From contig NZ_JAAEAH010000021.1 of assembly GCF_010998615.1 (NCBI RefSeq), forward strand, positions 1 to 64,000: a DNA stretch of 64,000 nt, read 5' to 3'. Positions 25,918-34,825 of the stretch are shown in pieces. The notes under the pieces are model-generated. The model did no database searches. It worked only from the letters and a program-made list of their open reading frames with translations, and had not been told where the DNA came from. Position 1 is the stretch's first letter. Each line of letters begins with the position of its first letter. The position numbers were made by a program, and so were the translations under genes. Source of the DNA: Myxococcus sp. CA023. Lineage in GTDB: Bacteria; Myxococcota; Myxococcia; Myxococcales; Myxococcaceae.

Positions 25918-26283
25918 ATGCGGGGCGGAGTCCAGGTGCTGGCCGTCGGAGCCGTGTTGCTGGCGCTGGCCACGCTGTCCTTCGGGCTGTCGAAGCTGCA
26001 CCTGGGGGCGTGGGCGGTGCCGGTCGCGCTCGGCATCGCGCTGTGCAAGGCCGTGCTGATTGCCTTCTTCTTCATGCACCTGGCGGAGCGGCCCGGCGGG
26101 CCCCGGCTCGTCATCGGCACCGCGGGTGTCTTCGTTGGCATCCTCGTGGGGCTGGTGTTGGCGGAGGCCGCGGCCCGGGCGTGGCCGACGTTGCCGCCAG
26201 GGCCCTTCCCCGTGTCGCGGTTGCCGGGCACCGAACGAAGCGGCCCCCCTCGCGCGGCGCCGCCCTGGCTGCCGCTGCCCTGA
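25918..26283 (+). CDS. Cytochrome c oxidase subunit IV (small, prokaryotic)
   Basis: 121 aa with three membrane helices; the pattern FGLSKLHLGAWAVPVALGIA followed by KAVLIAFFFMHL is the typical caa3/bo3 subunit IV signature. A Pro-rich C-terminal tail (FPVSRLPGTERSG...) is cytoplasmic or periplasmic and variable. It ends the 11.4-kb respiratory locus; a strong hairpin covers the end of the gene. Confidence 0.85.
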   Translation: MRGGVQVLAVGAVLLALATLSFGLSKLHLGAWAVPVALGIALCKAVLIAFFFMHLAERPGGPRLVIGTAGVFVGILVGLVLAEAAARAWPTLPPGPFPVSRLPGTERSGPPRAAPPWLPLP

Positions 26284-26285
26284 TG

Positions 26286-26309
26286 CGCCCGAGCCGCGGG
26301 CTCAGGGCG
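26286..26309. terminator. Hairpin shared by convergent gene ends
   Basis: CGCCC-GAGCC (26286-26295) pairs with GGCTC-A-GGGCG (26299-26309) around GCG: ten base pairs with one bulged A. It sits between the oxidase operon stop and the convergent membrane protein gene, and even includes that gene's stop codon, so it likely works in both directions. Confidence 0.55.
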
Positions 26310-26859
26310 GCGGTGCCGGGAGTGCCCGGACGCCACGGCGCTTCGCATCCATGAGGAGCAAGGCCTTCCGGACAGGCGTCAGGACGCCCAGGCACGCGCC
26401 GAAGACCAGGTGCAGGAGCAGGAACGCGGCGATGGGCGGTCCTGCTCGCTCCAGCGGGGGCGCGGCCCAGGGGACGACCAGCACGGGCATGACGGCCTGG
26501 AGCATCAGGCCCGCGAGCAGGCCCAGCATCACGACCGTCAGTGCCGTGCCACCTCGAGGCACCAGCATCGCGAAGGCGGTGGCGAGCCCTCCCGCCGTCG
26601 CGAAGTGCAGGGCGAAGCCGAGCACCACCGCCGCGGTCCCAGCGGGCGCGTCCCTGAAGATGACGCCGCCCACCAGCCGTGGCGCGTACCAGAGGTCACC
26701 CTGGGTGATACCGCCCAGCAGCAGAGCCAGCGCGGCCATGACCCAGGCGCCGAGCGTGCCCACCAGCCCGCCCGCGATGAGCACGTCCCGGACCAGGCTC
26801 CAGTGGGCCACGGCGTCCGCGTGCTCCGCCTGGAGCTCCCGCTGCCGCGTGCGGTCCAT
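26302..26859 (-). CDS. Membrane protein of unknown function
   Basis: 185 aa with four or five predicted membrane helices (about 27-50, 75-100, 105-130 and 140-165) and short charged ends (MDRTRQRELQAEHADAV; KRRGVRALPAPPP). The sequence is simple Ala/Leu/Val/Gly membrane protein and gives no catalytic or metal motif. It reminds me of unnamed membrane proteins found near oxidase genes, but I cannot place it in a family. It is transcribed toward the oxidase operon and away from the mrp operon. Start ATG 26859 has GGAAGG a few bases upstream. Confidence 0.65.
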   Translation of the reverse strand: MDRTRQRELQAEHADAVAHWSLVRDVLIAGGLVGTLGAWVMAALALLLGGITQGDLWYAPRLVGGVIFRDAPAGTAAVVLGFALHFATAGGLATAFAMLVPRGGTALTVVMLGLLAGLMLQAVMPVLVVPWAAPPLERAGPPIAAFLLLHLVFGACLGVLTPVRKALLLMDAKRRGVRALPAPPP

Positions 26860-27075
26860 GGCGCCACCTTCCTTCTGATTCGTCCCGACCCACGACGAGA
26901 TGGGCTTGGCGGCAGTGTTCCTCGAGCTCTCGTGCCGCGCGTAGTGTCTCCCGGGCGCGTCGTTCGCAGCCTGGCGGGCATTGTGTCGGTCCAGGGGGCC
27001 AGTAGCCCCAGACGCCGGGCGTAGCGGCCCGCCGTGGCCCGGTGGACCTTGGAGGCACGCCCACCCGTCCCGCGT

Positions 27076-27447
27076 TCAATCCTCGCCGTCGGGCCCCAGG
27101 CGCGGCTCGTACGGAGCTCCAGCGGGGTGGTGTTCCTCCAGGTCGTTCTGGTGCGTGCGCTCCCAGAGCGGGATGCCGGCGCGAAACGCCGCCTGCGCGA
27201 TGAGCAGCGTGGCCACCGGCGTCATGACGAAGACGAAGGTGACGCCCAGCGCCGCGCGGGCCACCACGCTGACGTCTCCCAGGCCCAGCGCCGCCGCGCC
27301 CATCAGCAGGCCCACGCCCAGCGAGGATGCCTTCGCGGCCCCGTGGAGCCGCAGGAACAGGTCCGGCATCCGGAACAGGCCCAGCCCCGCCAGGAGCATC
27401 AGCAACGCCCCCAACACCAGCAACACCGCGGTGATGATTTCCTTCAT
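27076..27447 (-). CDS. mrpG: Mrp antiporter subunit G
   Basis: MnhG/MrpG, 123 aa, three membrane helices, the last gene of the seven-gene Mrp sodium(potassium)/proton antiporter operon. The family pattern is clear: LGLFRMPDLFLRLHGAAKAS followed by LGVGLLMGAAAL. The acidic C-terminal tail (residues about 100-123) is longer than in Bacillus MrpG. ATG 27447 overlaps the mrpF stop (ATGA). Confidence 0.92.
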   Translation of the reverse strand: MKEIITAVLLVLGALLMLLAGLGLFRMPDLFLRLHGAAKASSLGVGLLMGAAALGLGDVSVVARAALGVTFVFVMTPVATLLIAQAAFRAGIPLWERTHQNDLEEHHPAGAPYEPRLGPDGED

Positions 27448-27725
27448 GGAGTGCCCCTCCGCGCGCTGTAGAGGTATCTGGCGATGACGATGGTGCCCAT
27501 GGATCCGATGACGGCCAGCACCAGCGCCACGTCCACCAGCTCGGGCTGTCCCACCCAAAGGGCGTAGACGGTGATGACCGCCGACGTCTGGAGCGAGAAG
27601 AGGTCCAGCGCCACCACCCGGTCCGTCAGCGACGGACCTCGGAGCAGCCGGTGGAGTGAGAACAGCATCGAGACGGAGATGGCCCCGAGGGCCCCCTGGG
27701 TGATGCTCTGCAGCCAGTCGCTCAT
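27444..27725 (-). CDS. mrpF: Mrp antiporter subunit F
   Basis: MnhF/MrpF, 93 aa, three helices. The diagnostic segment is GPSLTDRVVALDLFSLQTSA with a conserved Asp-Arg and Asp in the membrane, then ALVLAVIGSMGTIVIARYL. It is needed for stable antiporter assembly. It overlaps mrpE and mrpG by four bases at each end. The open frame upstream of 27725 is antisense-like and not part of the protein. Confidence 0.93.
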   Translation of the reverse strand: MSDWLQSITQGALGAISVSMLFSLHRLLRGPSLTDRVVALDLFSLQTSAVITVYALWVGQPELVDVALVLAVIGSMGTIVIARYLYSARRGTP

Positions 27726-28195
27726 CGCAGTGCCCTCAACAGTGGAATCTCCACACGCTCGCGGAGCTCCTGGCAGAACGCCTCCCGGGTGGTGGCGAAC
27801 ATGACGTGGACGTAGATGGCCTTGCGGTCCTCGGACACCTCCAGGGCCAGCGTGCCCGGCGCGAAGGTGACGATGAGCGTCAGCAGCGTGATCTCCGCGT
27901 CCGTGCGCGCCTCCATGTCGTAGCGGTAGATGGCGGGACGGGTGAGGAGCTTGGGCGTCGCGATCTCGTAGGCCACCCGCACGTTGGCGACCAGCACGTC
28001 CCAGCCCACCCCCGCCACCAGCCGCACCACGTTCCACGCCTGCGTCCCATAGCGCGAGGGCACATGCTGCGTGTCGATGAGGGCCAGCAGCACGAAGCCG
28101 ATGACGAACCCCGTAAGGAGGTTCTCCGGAGTGACGTTCCCCAGCATCGCGGCCCAGAGGAGCGCCAGCATCAGGTTCCAGAGGAACGCGGTCAT
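27722..28195 (-). CDS. mrpE: Mrp antiporter subunit E
   Basis: MnhE/MrpE, 157 aa, two or three membrane helices near the N-terminus (FLWNLMLALLWAAMLGNVTP, then FVIGFVLLALI) and a soluble C-terminal half with TLLTLIVTFAPGTLALEVSE, the conserved TPGT-like loop here as APGT. It is coupled by ATGA overlaps to mrpD and mrpF. Confidence 0.92.
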   Translation of the reverse strand: MTAFLWNLMLALLWAAMLGNVTPENLLTGFVIGFVLLALIDTQHVPSRYGTQAWNVVRLVAGVGWDVLVANVRVAYEIATPKLLTRPAIYRYDMEARTDAEITLLTLIVTFAPGTLALEVSEDRKAIYVHVMFATTREAFCQELRERVEIPLLRALR

Positions 28196-29697
28196 GGGCG
28201 TCCCCCCAGCACCGCCCGCACGTACTCCTCCGGGTCCAGCAACTGGCCCGCGGCGGCGTCCGCCAGCTCCAGCAGCGGCTCGGCTCCCAGGCCCAGGACG
28301 ACCATGAACAGTGTCATCGCCATGCAGGGCCCGAGCACGCCGTCTCCCAGGCTCAGCGGCCGGGTGGGTTCCTCCGGCTGGTTCTCCGGCGGCGCCTTCC
28401 AGAATGCCTCGCGCCAGATCTTCATCATGGAGAAGAGGGTGAGCAGGCCCACGACGACCGCCGTCCCCGCGATGATCCAGTTTTCGGCCCGCAGCGCCGC
28501 CTGGATGACGGCCAGCTTGGCGAAGAACCCAGAGAAGGGCGGCACGCCCGCGAGCGACAGCGCGGGGATGAAGAACAGCGCGGCCAGCAAGGGCTGGGTC
28601 CGGTACAGGTTGCCCATCTGGTGCAAGTCATAGGTGCGGGTGACGCGCGCGGTGGCCCCGCTCACCAGGAAGAGCGCCGACTTCGCGAAGATGTAGTGGA
28701 TGAGGAAGGCGATGAGCGCCGTCAGCGCGCTCCGGGTGAACAGCCCCAGGGCGGCGATGAGGTAGCCAATCTGGCTGATGATGTGGAAGGACAGCAGCCG
28801 GCGCATGTCGTACTGCGCCACCGCGCCCAGCACGCCCGTCACCATGGTGAGGCCGCCCATCACCAGAAGGAGGGTGCTGGTGAGCTGAGAGTCCTGCGTG
28901 AAGACCAGGGTGAACACGCGCGCCAGGGCGTAGACGCCGACCTTGGTGAGGAGCGCGGAGAAGAGCGTCGTCACCGCCGCCGGGGGCGTGTGGTACGAGG
29001 CCGGCAGCCAGAAGAAGAGGGGAAAGGCGCCCGCCTTCAGCGCGAAGGCCACCAGGAAGAACATGGACACGGCCGTCATCAGGTTCGGCGTGCCCAGGCC
29101 CGGCACCGTGACGGCCAGGTCCGCCAGGTTCAGCGTGCCCGCCGCCCCGTACAGCAGGCCCACCGCGCACAGCAGCACCACCGAGCCCATGAGGCTCAGC
29201 GACATGTATTTGATGGACGCTTCGAGCTGCTCCTGTCGGGCCTCCAGCGCGAGCAGTACGAACGAGGCGCCCAGCATGACCTCGATCCACACGAAGAGGT
29301 TGAAGAGGTCTCCGGTCAGGAACGCGCCGCACACGCCGCCCACCAGCACCAGCACCAGCGGGTAGTAGGCGCCCGCCTCCTTCGACGCCGGGAGCGTGGC
29401 CGCGGAATAGGAGACCACCGTCAGGCCCATCACCCCGGTGACGAGCACCAGCAGGGCGCTCAGCAGGTCCGCGACCAGGGTGATGCCAAAGGGCGCCGCC
29501 CACCCGCCCACCTGCATGGACTGGATGCCTTCGCGGCGCACCGTCACCAGCAGCATCGCGCCCACCGCGGCGAGGGCTACCATGGTCATCAGCGCCAGCC
29601 ACCGGCGCGGCCACGCGCGTGACGGGGTGAGCAGCCCCGCGGCCGCGGCGCCCAGGCAGAGGATCATGGGCAGGCTGAGCAGCGCGGAGGGCGTCAT
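28192..29697 (-). CDS. mrpD: Mrp antiporter subunit D
   Basis: MnhD/MrpD, 501 aa, about 14 helices, homologous to the proton-pumping NuoM/NuoN subunits of complex I. Visible family features are the membrane Glu in FVWIEVMLGASFVLLALEAR, the Lys-bearing helix around FFLVAFALKAGAFPLFFWLP and the histidine-rich FHIISQIGYLIAALGLF. It forms one of the ion translocation channels of the complex. Overlaps mrpC and mrpE by four bases. Confidence 0.94.
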   Translation of the reverse strand: MTPSALLSLPMILCLGAAAAGLLTPSRAWPRRWLALMTMVALAAVGAMLLVTVRREGIQSMQVGGWAAPFGITLVADLLSALLVLVTGVMGLTVVSYSAATLPASKEAGAYYPLVLVLVGGVCGAFLTGDLFNLFVWIEVMLGASFVLLALEARQEQLEASIKYMSLSLMGSVVLLCAVGLLYGAAGTLNLADLAVTVPGLGTPNLMTAVSMFFLVAFALKAGAFPLFFWLPASYHTPPAAVTTLFSALLTKVGVYALARVFTLVFTQDSQLTSTLLLVMGGLTMVTGVLGAVAQYDMRRLLSFHIISQIGYLIAALGLFTRSALTALIAFLIHYIFAKSALFLVSGATARVTRTYDLHQMGNLYRTQPLLAALFFIPALSLAGVPPFSGFFAKLAVIQAALRAENWIIAGTAVVVGLLTLFSMMKIWREAFWKAPPENQPEEPTRPLSLGDGVLGPCMAMTLFMVVLGLGAEPLLELADAAAGQLLDPEEYVRAVLGGRP

Positions 29698-30053
29698 TGC
29701 TTGGAGTCCTTCAGCTCGGTGCGCAGGGCCCGCGTGTCATCGGTCCCCGTCTCCTGCGCGGCGCGGTGCACCAGCACCAGCAGCAGCGCGAGCAGGCCGA
29801 AGTTGATGACGATGGCGGTGAGGATGAAGGCCTGGGGCACCGGGTCCGCGTAGGGCGGGGAGAGGGCCTCCTGGCCTTCGGGCACCAGGGGCGCGAAGCC
29901 GCGCTGCAGCCCGTTGATGGTGAAGATCAGGAGGTTGGTGGCGCTGCCCAGCAGTACCAGCCCCAGCGCGATGCGGACGATGCTGTGGAGCATCAGGCAG
30001 TAGAACCCCGCCGCGAAGAGGCCGCCCACGGTGATCGCGAGGAACAGTTCCAT
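29694..30053 (-). CDS. mrpC: Mrp antiporter subunit C
   Basis: MnhC/MrpC, 119 aa, NuoK-like, three helices. The conserved pattern is VRIALGLVLLGSATNLLIFT and the loop DPVPQAFILTAIVINFGLLA, which carries the family PLPQALVLTAIVI signature. ATG 30053 gives normal length; upstream in-frame sequence is low-complexity and belongs to no domain. Two bases separate it from mrpB. Confidence 0.93.
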   Translation of the reverse strand: MELFLAITVGGLFAAGFYCLMLHSIVRIALGLVLLGSATNLLIFTINGLQRGFAPLVPEGQEALSPPYADPVPQAFILTAIVINFGLLALLLVLVHRAAQETGTDDTRALRTELKDSKQ

Positions 30054-30055
30054 GG

Positions 30056-30499
30056 CTAGCCCCCCATCTCCGGTGCCGTGGTGTCCTCGCCCCGGGCCAT
30101 GCCCAGGATGAAGCACATGGCCGTCCCCAGGACGACCAGATAGATGCCCAGGTCGAAGAGCTGCGGGGTGCCCACCTTCAATCCATCCGTCCCCGGCACG
30201 GGCAACCGCGCCCAGATTCCAGACAGGAAGGGCCGGCCTTCCATCATCGAAGGGACGCCGCTGAAGAGCGCCACCAGCAGGCCCGCCGCGGCCAACCGGG
30301 TGGGGTGCACCCGCAATTGCTTGCGCGCTGCGGGCCGGCCAAACGCCACCATCAGCAACGCGAACGCCGTGGCCGCCATCAGTCCGCCGACGAAGCCGCC
30401 ACCGGGGATGTCATGGCCACGCACGGCCAGCACCAGGGACACGAGCAGCAGCACCGGGGCCATCAGCCGCGCCACGGTGTGCATCACCACGGGGTTCAT
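30056..30499 (-). CDS. mrpB: Mrp antiporter subunit B
   Basis: MnhB/MrpB, 147 aa, four helices, with the family hallmark GHDIPGGGFVGGLMAATAFALL near residue 30 and the later LFDLGIYLVVLGTAMCFILG. It overlaps the mrpA stop by four bases. The MnhB-like tail that some MrpA proteins carry is separate here, as in the usual seven-gene layout. Confidence 0.93.
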   Translation of the reverse strand: MNPVVMHTVARLMAPVLLLVSLVLAVRGHDIPGGGFVGGLMAATAFALLMVAFGRPAARKQLRVHPTRLAAAGLLVALFSGVPSMMEGRPFLSGIWARLPVPGTDGLKVGTPQLFDLGIYLVVLGTAMCFILGMARGEDTTAPEMGG

Positions 30500-32826
30500 A
30501 CCTGCCTCTTCTTTCGCTGAGAGCGCGTGCGGAACAGGAGAAAGACACCCAATCCGGACGTCGCCAGCACGGTGGCCTCTCCCAGGGTGTCGAACGCCCG
30601 GAAGTCCACCAGGATGACATTGACGATGTTCAGCCCCTTGCCGGCGGGCACGCTCTGCGTTGCGTAGAAGTCCGCCAGCCGCGTGTGCGAGGGCGTCGAG
30701 GCCACGTGCAAGATGATCCAGGTGATGAGCCCGCCCACGGCCAGGGGCAGGGCTGCCGTCCACCAGCGGAAGCGGTGCTCATGCGGCTGCACCGGGAAGC
30801 GCGAGAAGACGAGCGCGAACAGGATGACGGTGAGCGTCTGCACCACGACCTGCGTCATGGCCAGGTCCGGCGCGCCGAAGAACACGTACAGCAGCGCCTC
30901 CGCCAGGCCCAGCGCGCCCAGCGCGAGGATGGACGTCAGCGCCGAGCGCGACACCACGGCCAGCACCGCCGACACCAGGATGCCCACCAGGACCACCACT
31001 TCATGAGACAGCACGTATTTGGAAACGCCCCGGGGCCATTCCCCCAGCCGAAGGACGACGGCCAGCGCCAGCAGTCCGCCGAACGTGGCCAGGGTGACGA
31101 CGATGTACTGGTGCAGCGAGCCGTTCTGGAGCACCCGCGTCATCGACGAGGACAGCTTGATCAGGCCGCTCAGGGAGGCTTGGTAGAAACGCTCCGGGCC
31201 GTGGCTGGACAGATTCAGGGCGCGCAGGCCCTTCAGCACCGGCTGGCGCAGCGCGAAGAGGCTCCCGCCCAGGACGAGGCTCCCCGCGCTCAACCCCAGG
31301 GCGGGCGTCACGCCATGCCACAGCGTCAGTTCGAGGCCCCCCGCCTGGCTTCCACCAATGTCCACCGACGCCATGGCCAGCAGGGGCTGGATGGCCCAGG
31401 GCACCAGGCCCAACACCAGCCCGGCGGCGGCGAGCAGCGCGGGCCCCACCCACATGGACGGAGGCGCTTCGTGGACCTTCGACTCCGGCTTTTCGGCGCG
31501 GAACGTCTTGCCCGCGAAGGGCTGTACGCCCACGCGCAGCGCCGCGGCCACCATGCCGCCGAAGCCCACCGTGGCCGCCGCCGCCAGGGGCCAGCCTCCG
31601 GGGCCCTCCAGGCAGGCCTCGTAGATGAGCTCCTTGCCCACGAAGCCGAAGAGCGGGGGCAGGCCCATCATCGACAAGGAGGCGGCCGCGGAGGCCGCGG
31701 CTGTCATCGGCAGGCGTTTGCGCAGCCCGCTCAGGTGCGCCACGTCGCGTGTGCCCGTCTCGTGGTCCACCGACCCCGCCACCAGGAACAACGTGCCCTT
31801 GTAGAGCGCGTGCGCGGTGAGGAACGTCACCATGGCCTGGATGGAGGCCGCGGTGCCCTGACCCAGCAACATCACCAAGGCCCCCAGGACACTCACCGTC
31901 GCGTACGCGAGCACCAGCTTGAGGTCCGTGTGCCCCAGCGCCAGCAGGGCGCCCAGCACCATCGTCATCGTGCCCACGATGGTGAGGATGGTCTCCCATG
32001 GGGGCGTGCCTCCGAGGACGGGCGACAGCCGCGCCAGCAGGAAGACGCCTGCCTTCACCATGGTGGCGGAGTGGAGGTACGCGCTCACGGGCGTGGGCGC
32101 TGTCATCGCGCCCGGTAGCCAGGTGTGGAACGGCATTTGCGCTGATTTGGTGAAGGCGCCGCCCAGCACCAGCAGGAGGATGGCCAGGTAGCGAGGGCTG
32201 TCGCGCACGGTGTCCGCGGCGGCGATGGTGCCGGAGATGGACAGCGTGCCCACTACGTCGCCCAGCAGGAGCAGGCCCACCAGCAGGGACTGTCCGCCCA
32301 GCGCGGTGATCAGCAGGGCCCGCTGCGCGGATTCGCGGGCGGCGTCTTCCTTGTGCTCGAAGCCGATGAGGATGAACGAGCTGAAGGTCGTCACCTCCCA
32401 GCAGATGAAGAGCAGGAGCGTGTTGTCGGCGAGGACGATGCCCAGCATCCCGCCCATGAAGAGCAGGAGCCAGCCGTAGAAGCGGCCCAGCACCTCATGG
32501 TGGACCAGGTAGCGCCCCGCGTAGATGACCACGAGCGTGCCCAGGCCGGTGATGAGCAGCGCCATCAGCAGGGACAGGCCGTCCAGCCGCAGCGCGAAGT
32601 CGATGCCCAGATCCGGCATCCACGGCAGCGTCAGCGAGGGCACCTCACCGCGGACCCCGGCGGGAACCTGTGCGCCGAACCACACCGCCAGCCCCGCCGG
32701 AAACAGGGCGAGCACCCAGCCCGCCCATGACTTGAACAGCCGGGTGAACAGCACGGCCAGTGCCGCGGCGATGAAGGGAACGAAGAAGGCGATGCACAGA
32801 GCCATGACCGGGACGCAGCAGGCCAT
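30496..32826 (-). CDS. mrpA: Mrp antiporter subunit A
   Basis: MnhA/MrpA, 776 aa, about 20 helices. The N-terminal two thirds is NuoL-like (LLFICWEVTTFSSFILIGFE with the key Glu, LGGAFTKSAQMPFHTWLPGA with the Lys, and HTDLKLVLAYATVSVLGALV). The C-terminal third (after about 590) holds the DUF4040/MnhB-related region APDLAMTQVVVQTLTVILFA. The complex exports Na+ in exchange for H+ and supports pH and salt tolerance. The start is uncertain: ATG 32826 or ATG 32805 (MALCIAFFVP); neither has an ideal Shine-Dalgarno, though GGAGG lies 14 nt before the first. First gene of mrpABCDEFG. Confidence 0.93.
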   Translation of the reverse strand: MACCVPVMALCIAFFVPFIAAALAVLFTRLFKSWAGWVLALFPAGLAVWFGAQVPAGVRGEVPSLTLPWMPDLGIDFALRLDGLSLLMALLITGLGTLVVIYAGRYLVHHEVLGRFYGWLLLFMGGMLGIVLADNTLLLFICWEVTTFSSFILIGFEHKEDAARESAQRALLITALGGQSLLVGLLLLGDVVGTLSISGTIAAADTVRDSPRYLAILLLVLGGAFTKSAQMPFHTWLPGAMTAPTPVSAYLHSATMVKAGVFLLARLSPVLGGTPPWETILTIVGTMTMVLGALLALGHTDLKLVLAYATVSVLGALVMLLGQGTAASIQAMVTFLTAHALYKGTLFLVAGSVDHETGTRDVAHLSGLRKRLPMTAAASAAASLSMMGLPPLFGFVGKELIYEACLEGPGGWPLAAAATVGFGGMVAAALRVGVQPFAGKTFRAEKPESKVHEAPPSMWVGPALLAAAGLVLGLVPWAIQPLLAMASVDIGGSQAGGLELTLWHGVTPALGLSAGSLVLGGSLFALRQPVLKGLRALNLSSHGPERFYQASLSGLIKLSSSMTRVLQNGSLHQYIVVTLATFGGLLALAVVLRLGEWPRGVSKYVLSHEVVVLVGILVSAVLAVVSRSALTSILALGALGLAEALLYVFFGAPDLAMTQVVVQTLTVILFALVFSRFPVQPHEHRFRWWTAALPLAVGGLITWIILHVASTPSHTRLADFYATQSVPAGKGLNIVNVILVDFRAFDTLGEATVLATSGLGVFLLFRTRSQRKKRQV

Positions 32827-32965
32827 TGCCTGGGTGCCGGCCTCCAGGCTTCTTCCTTGCACGCCCTCCGCGAGGGCCAGTGGTGGACATTCCCCGCGGT
32901 CGCCCGGCTTCGAAGTGTCCACCAGTGCCCGGTCGCTGCCCCGGCCGCTGGACGGGCGGATGGGA

Positions 32966-32987
32966 GCTCCGCCGCCTGCGGCGGAGC
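32966..32987. repeat. Perfect 10-bp inverted repeat between divergent genes
   Basis: GCTCCGCCGC and GCGGCGGAGC are separated by only two bases, forming a very stable hairpin 45 bp before the start of the ThDP enzyme gene and 140 bp upstream of mrpA. Because both neighbours start here, it is either a leader hairpin of the 33032 transcript or a binding site, and not a normal terminator. Confidence 0.45.
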
Positions 32988-33031
32988 CCGGGTGCCTAGC
33001 TTGATGGCGTCCCCGAATCCGAGGAGCCGTC

Positions 33032-34825
33032 ATGAGCGCCACCGTCTCCGACTACCTGCTCCACCGCCTGTCCCAGTGGGGCGTCCGCCGCATCTATGGC
33101 TATCCCGGTGACGGCATCAACGGCATCCTCGGCGCGCTCGGGCGCACGTCGGAGTTCCGCTTCGTGCAGACGCGCCATGAAGAGATGTCCGCGTTCATGG
33201 CCTGTGCGCACGCGAAGTTCACCGGCGAGCCGGGCGTGTGTCTGGCCACGTCGGGGCCCGGGGCCATCCACCTGCTCAATGGCCTCTATGACGCCAAGCT
33301 GGACCACCAGCCGGTGGTGGCCATCGTCGGACAACAGACGCGCTCCGCGCTGGGCGGCCACTTCCAACAGGAGGTGGACCTGATGTCCCTCTTCAAGGAC
33401 GTGGCCAGCGAATACCTCACCATGGTGACCAGCCCATCCGCCATCCGCCACGCGGTGGACCGGGCGATGCGTGTCGCCATCTACGAGCGCACCGTGACGT
33501 GCGTCATCATCCCCAACGACGTCCAGGAAGAGGCCTACCACAAGCCTCCGCACGCGCACGGCACGGTCCATTCGAGCGTGGGCTACAGCGTGCCGCGGGT
33601 GCTGCCTCGCGAGCGGGACTTGCGGCGGGCGGCGGACGTGCTCAACGCCGGGAAGAAGGTGGCCATGCTGGTGGGCGCCGGAGCACAGGCCGCGGCGGAC
33701 GAGGTGATGCACGTGGCGGAGTTGCTGGGCGCGGGCGTGGCGAAGGCCCTGCTGGGCAAGGCGGTGCTGCCGGATGACCTGCCTTATGTCACCGGCTCCA
33801 TTGGTCTGCTGGGCACCAAGGCGAGCTGGGACCTGATGTCGGACTGCGACACGTTGCTGATGGTGGGCACCAGCTTTCCGTATTCGGAGTTCCTCCCGAA
33901 GGAAGGACAGGCCCGGGGCGTTCAAATCGACCTCGATGGCCGGATGCTGGCCATCCGCTACCCCATGGAGGTGGCGCTGGTGGGGGACAGTCAGGAGACG
34001 CTGAAGGCGCTGATTCCCATGCTCGAGCACAAAACGGACCGGAGCTGGCGCGACAGCGTGGTGAAGAGCGTGCGGCAATGGGAGAAGACAGCGGCGGCGC
34101 TCGCGATGGACAGCGCGAATCCCGTCAACCCCCGGCGCGTGTTCTCCGAGCTGTCACCCCGGCTGCCGGATGGCGTCATCCTGACGGCGGATTCGGGGTC
34201 GGGCACGAGCTGGTACGCGCAGCACCTGAAGATGCGCAAGGGGATGATGGCCTCGCTGTCCGGGAACCTGGCCAGCATGGGCTGCGGCGTGCCCTATGCC
34301 ATTGGCGCCAAGTTCGCCTTCCCGCATCGGCCCGTCATCGCGCTGGTGGGTGACGGTGCCATGCAGATGAATGGCAACGCGGAGCTCATCACCGTGGCCA
34401 AGTATTGGAAGGAGTGGAAGGACCCGCGCTTCATCGTCATGGTCCTCAACAACCGGGACCTCAACATGGTGACGTGGGAGCAGCGCGTGCTGGCCGGCGA
34501 CCCGAAGCTGCCCGCGTCCCAGGACCTGCCGGACTTCCCGTACGCGGCCTATGCGGAGTCCCTGGGCTTCCTGGGCATTCGCGTGGACCGGCCGGAGGCG
34601 CTGGGCCGCGCGTGGGATGAGGCACTGAGCGCCGACCGGCCCGTCGTCTTCGAGGCCTACGTGGACCCGGACGTACCGCTGCTACCGCCTCACATCACCT
34701 TCGAGCAGGCGAAGCACTATGCCCAGGCGCTGGCGAAGGGCGACGTGGACACGGGCGGCATCCTGAAGCAGTCGCTCAAGGGGATGGTGGAGACACTGCT
34801 GCCTCGGGGCGGCGGGAAGTCTTGA
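33032..34825 (+). CDS. Thiamine-diphosphate enzyme of the pyruvate oxidase / acetolactate synthase family
   Basis: 597-aa three-domain ThDP enzyme. The N-terminal pyrimidine-binding domain has the catalytic Glu in QTRHEEMSAFMA and the stretch GVCLATSGPGAIHLLNGLYD. The middle domain (about 200-330) has GKKVAMLVGAGAQAAADEVM. The C-terminal domain has the Mg/ThDP motif GDGAMQMNGNAEL...NNRDLN. Overall it is closer to pyruvate oxidase/PoxB-like decarboxylases than to anabolic acetolactate synthase, and no separate small regulatory subunit gene is nearby. Substrate and whether it keeps FAD or quinone reactivity cannot be read here. ATG 33032 has GAGGAG at 33020-33025. It overlaps the convergent desaturase gene by 50 bases. 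Confidence 0.85.
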   Translation: MSATVSDYLLHRLSQWGVRRIYGYPGDGINGILGALGRTSEFRFVQTRHEEMSAFMACAHAKFTGEPGVCLATSGPGAIHLLNGLYDAKLDHQPVVAIVGQQTRSALGGHFQQEVDLMSLFKDVASEYLTMVTSPSAIRHAVDRAMRVAIYERTVTCVIIPNDVQEEAYHKPPHAHGTVHSSVGYSVPRVLPRERDLRRAADVLNAGKKVAMLVGAGAQAAADEVMHVAELLGAGVAKALLGKAVLPDDLPYVTGSIGLLGTKASWDLMSDCDTLLMVGTSFPYSEFLPKEGQARGVQIDLDGRMLAIRYPMEVALVGDSQETLKALIPMLEHKTDRSWRDSVVKSVRQWEKTAAALAMDSANPVNPRRVFSELSPRLPDGVILTADSGSGTSWYAQHLKMRKGMMASLSGNLASMGCGVPYAIGAKFAFPHRPVIALVGDGAMQMNGNAELITVAKYWKEWKDPRFIVMVLNNRDLNMVTWEQRVLAGDPKLPASQDLPDFPYAAYAESLGFLGIRVDRPEALGRAWDEALSADRPVVFEAYVDPDVPLLPPHITFEQAKHYAQALAKGDVDTGGILKQSLKGMVETLLPRGGGKS

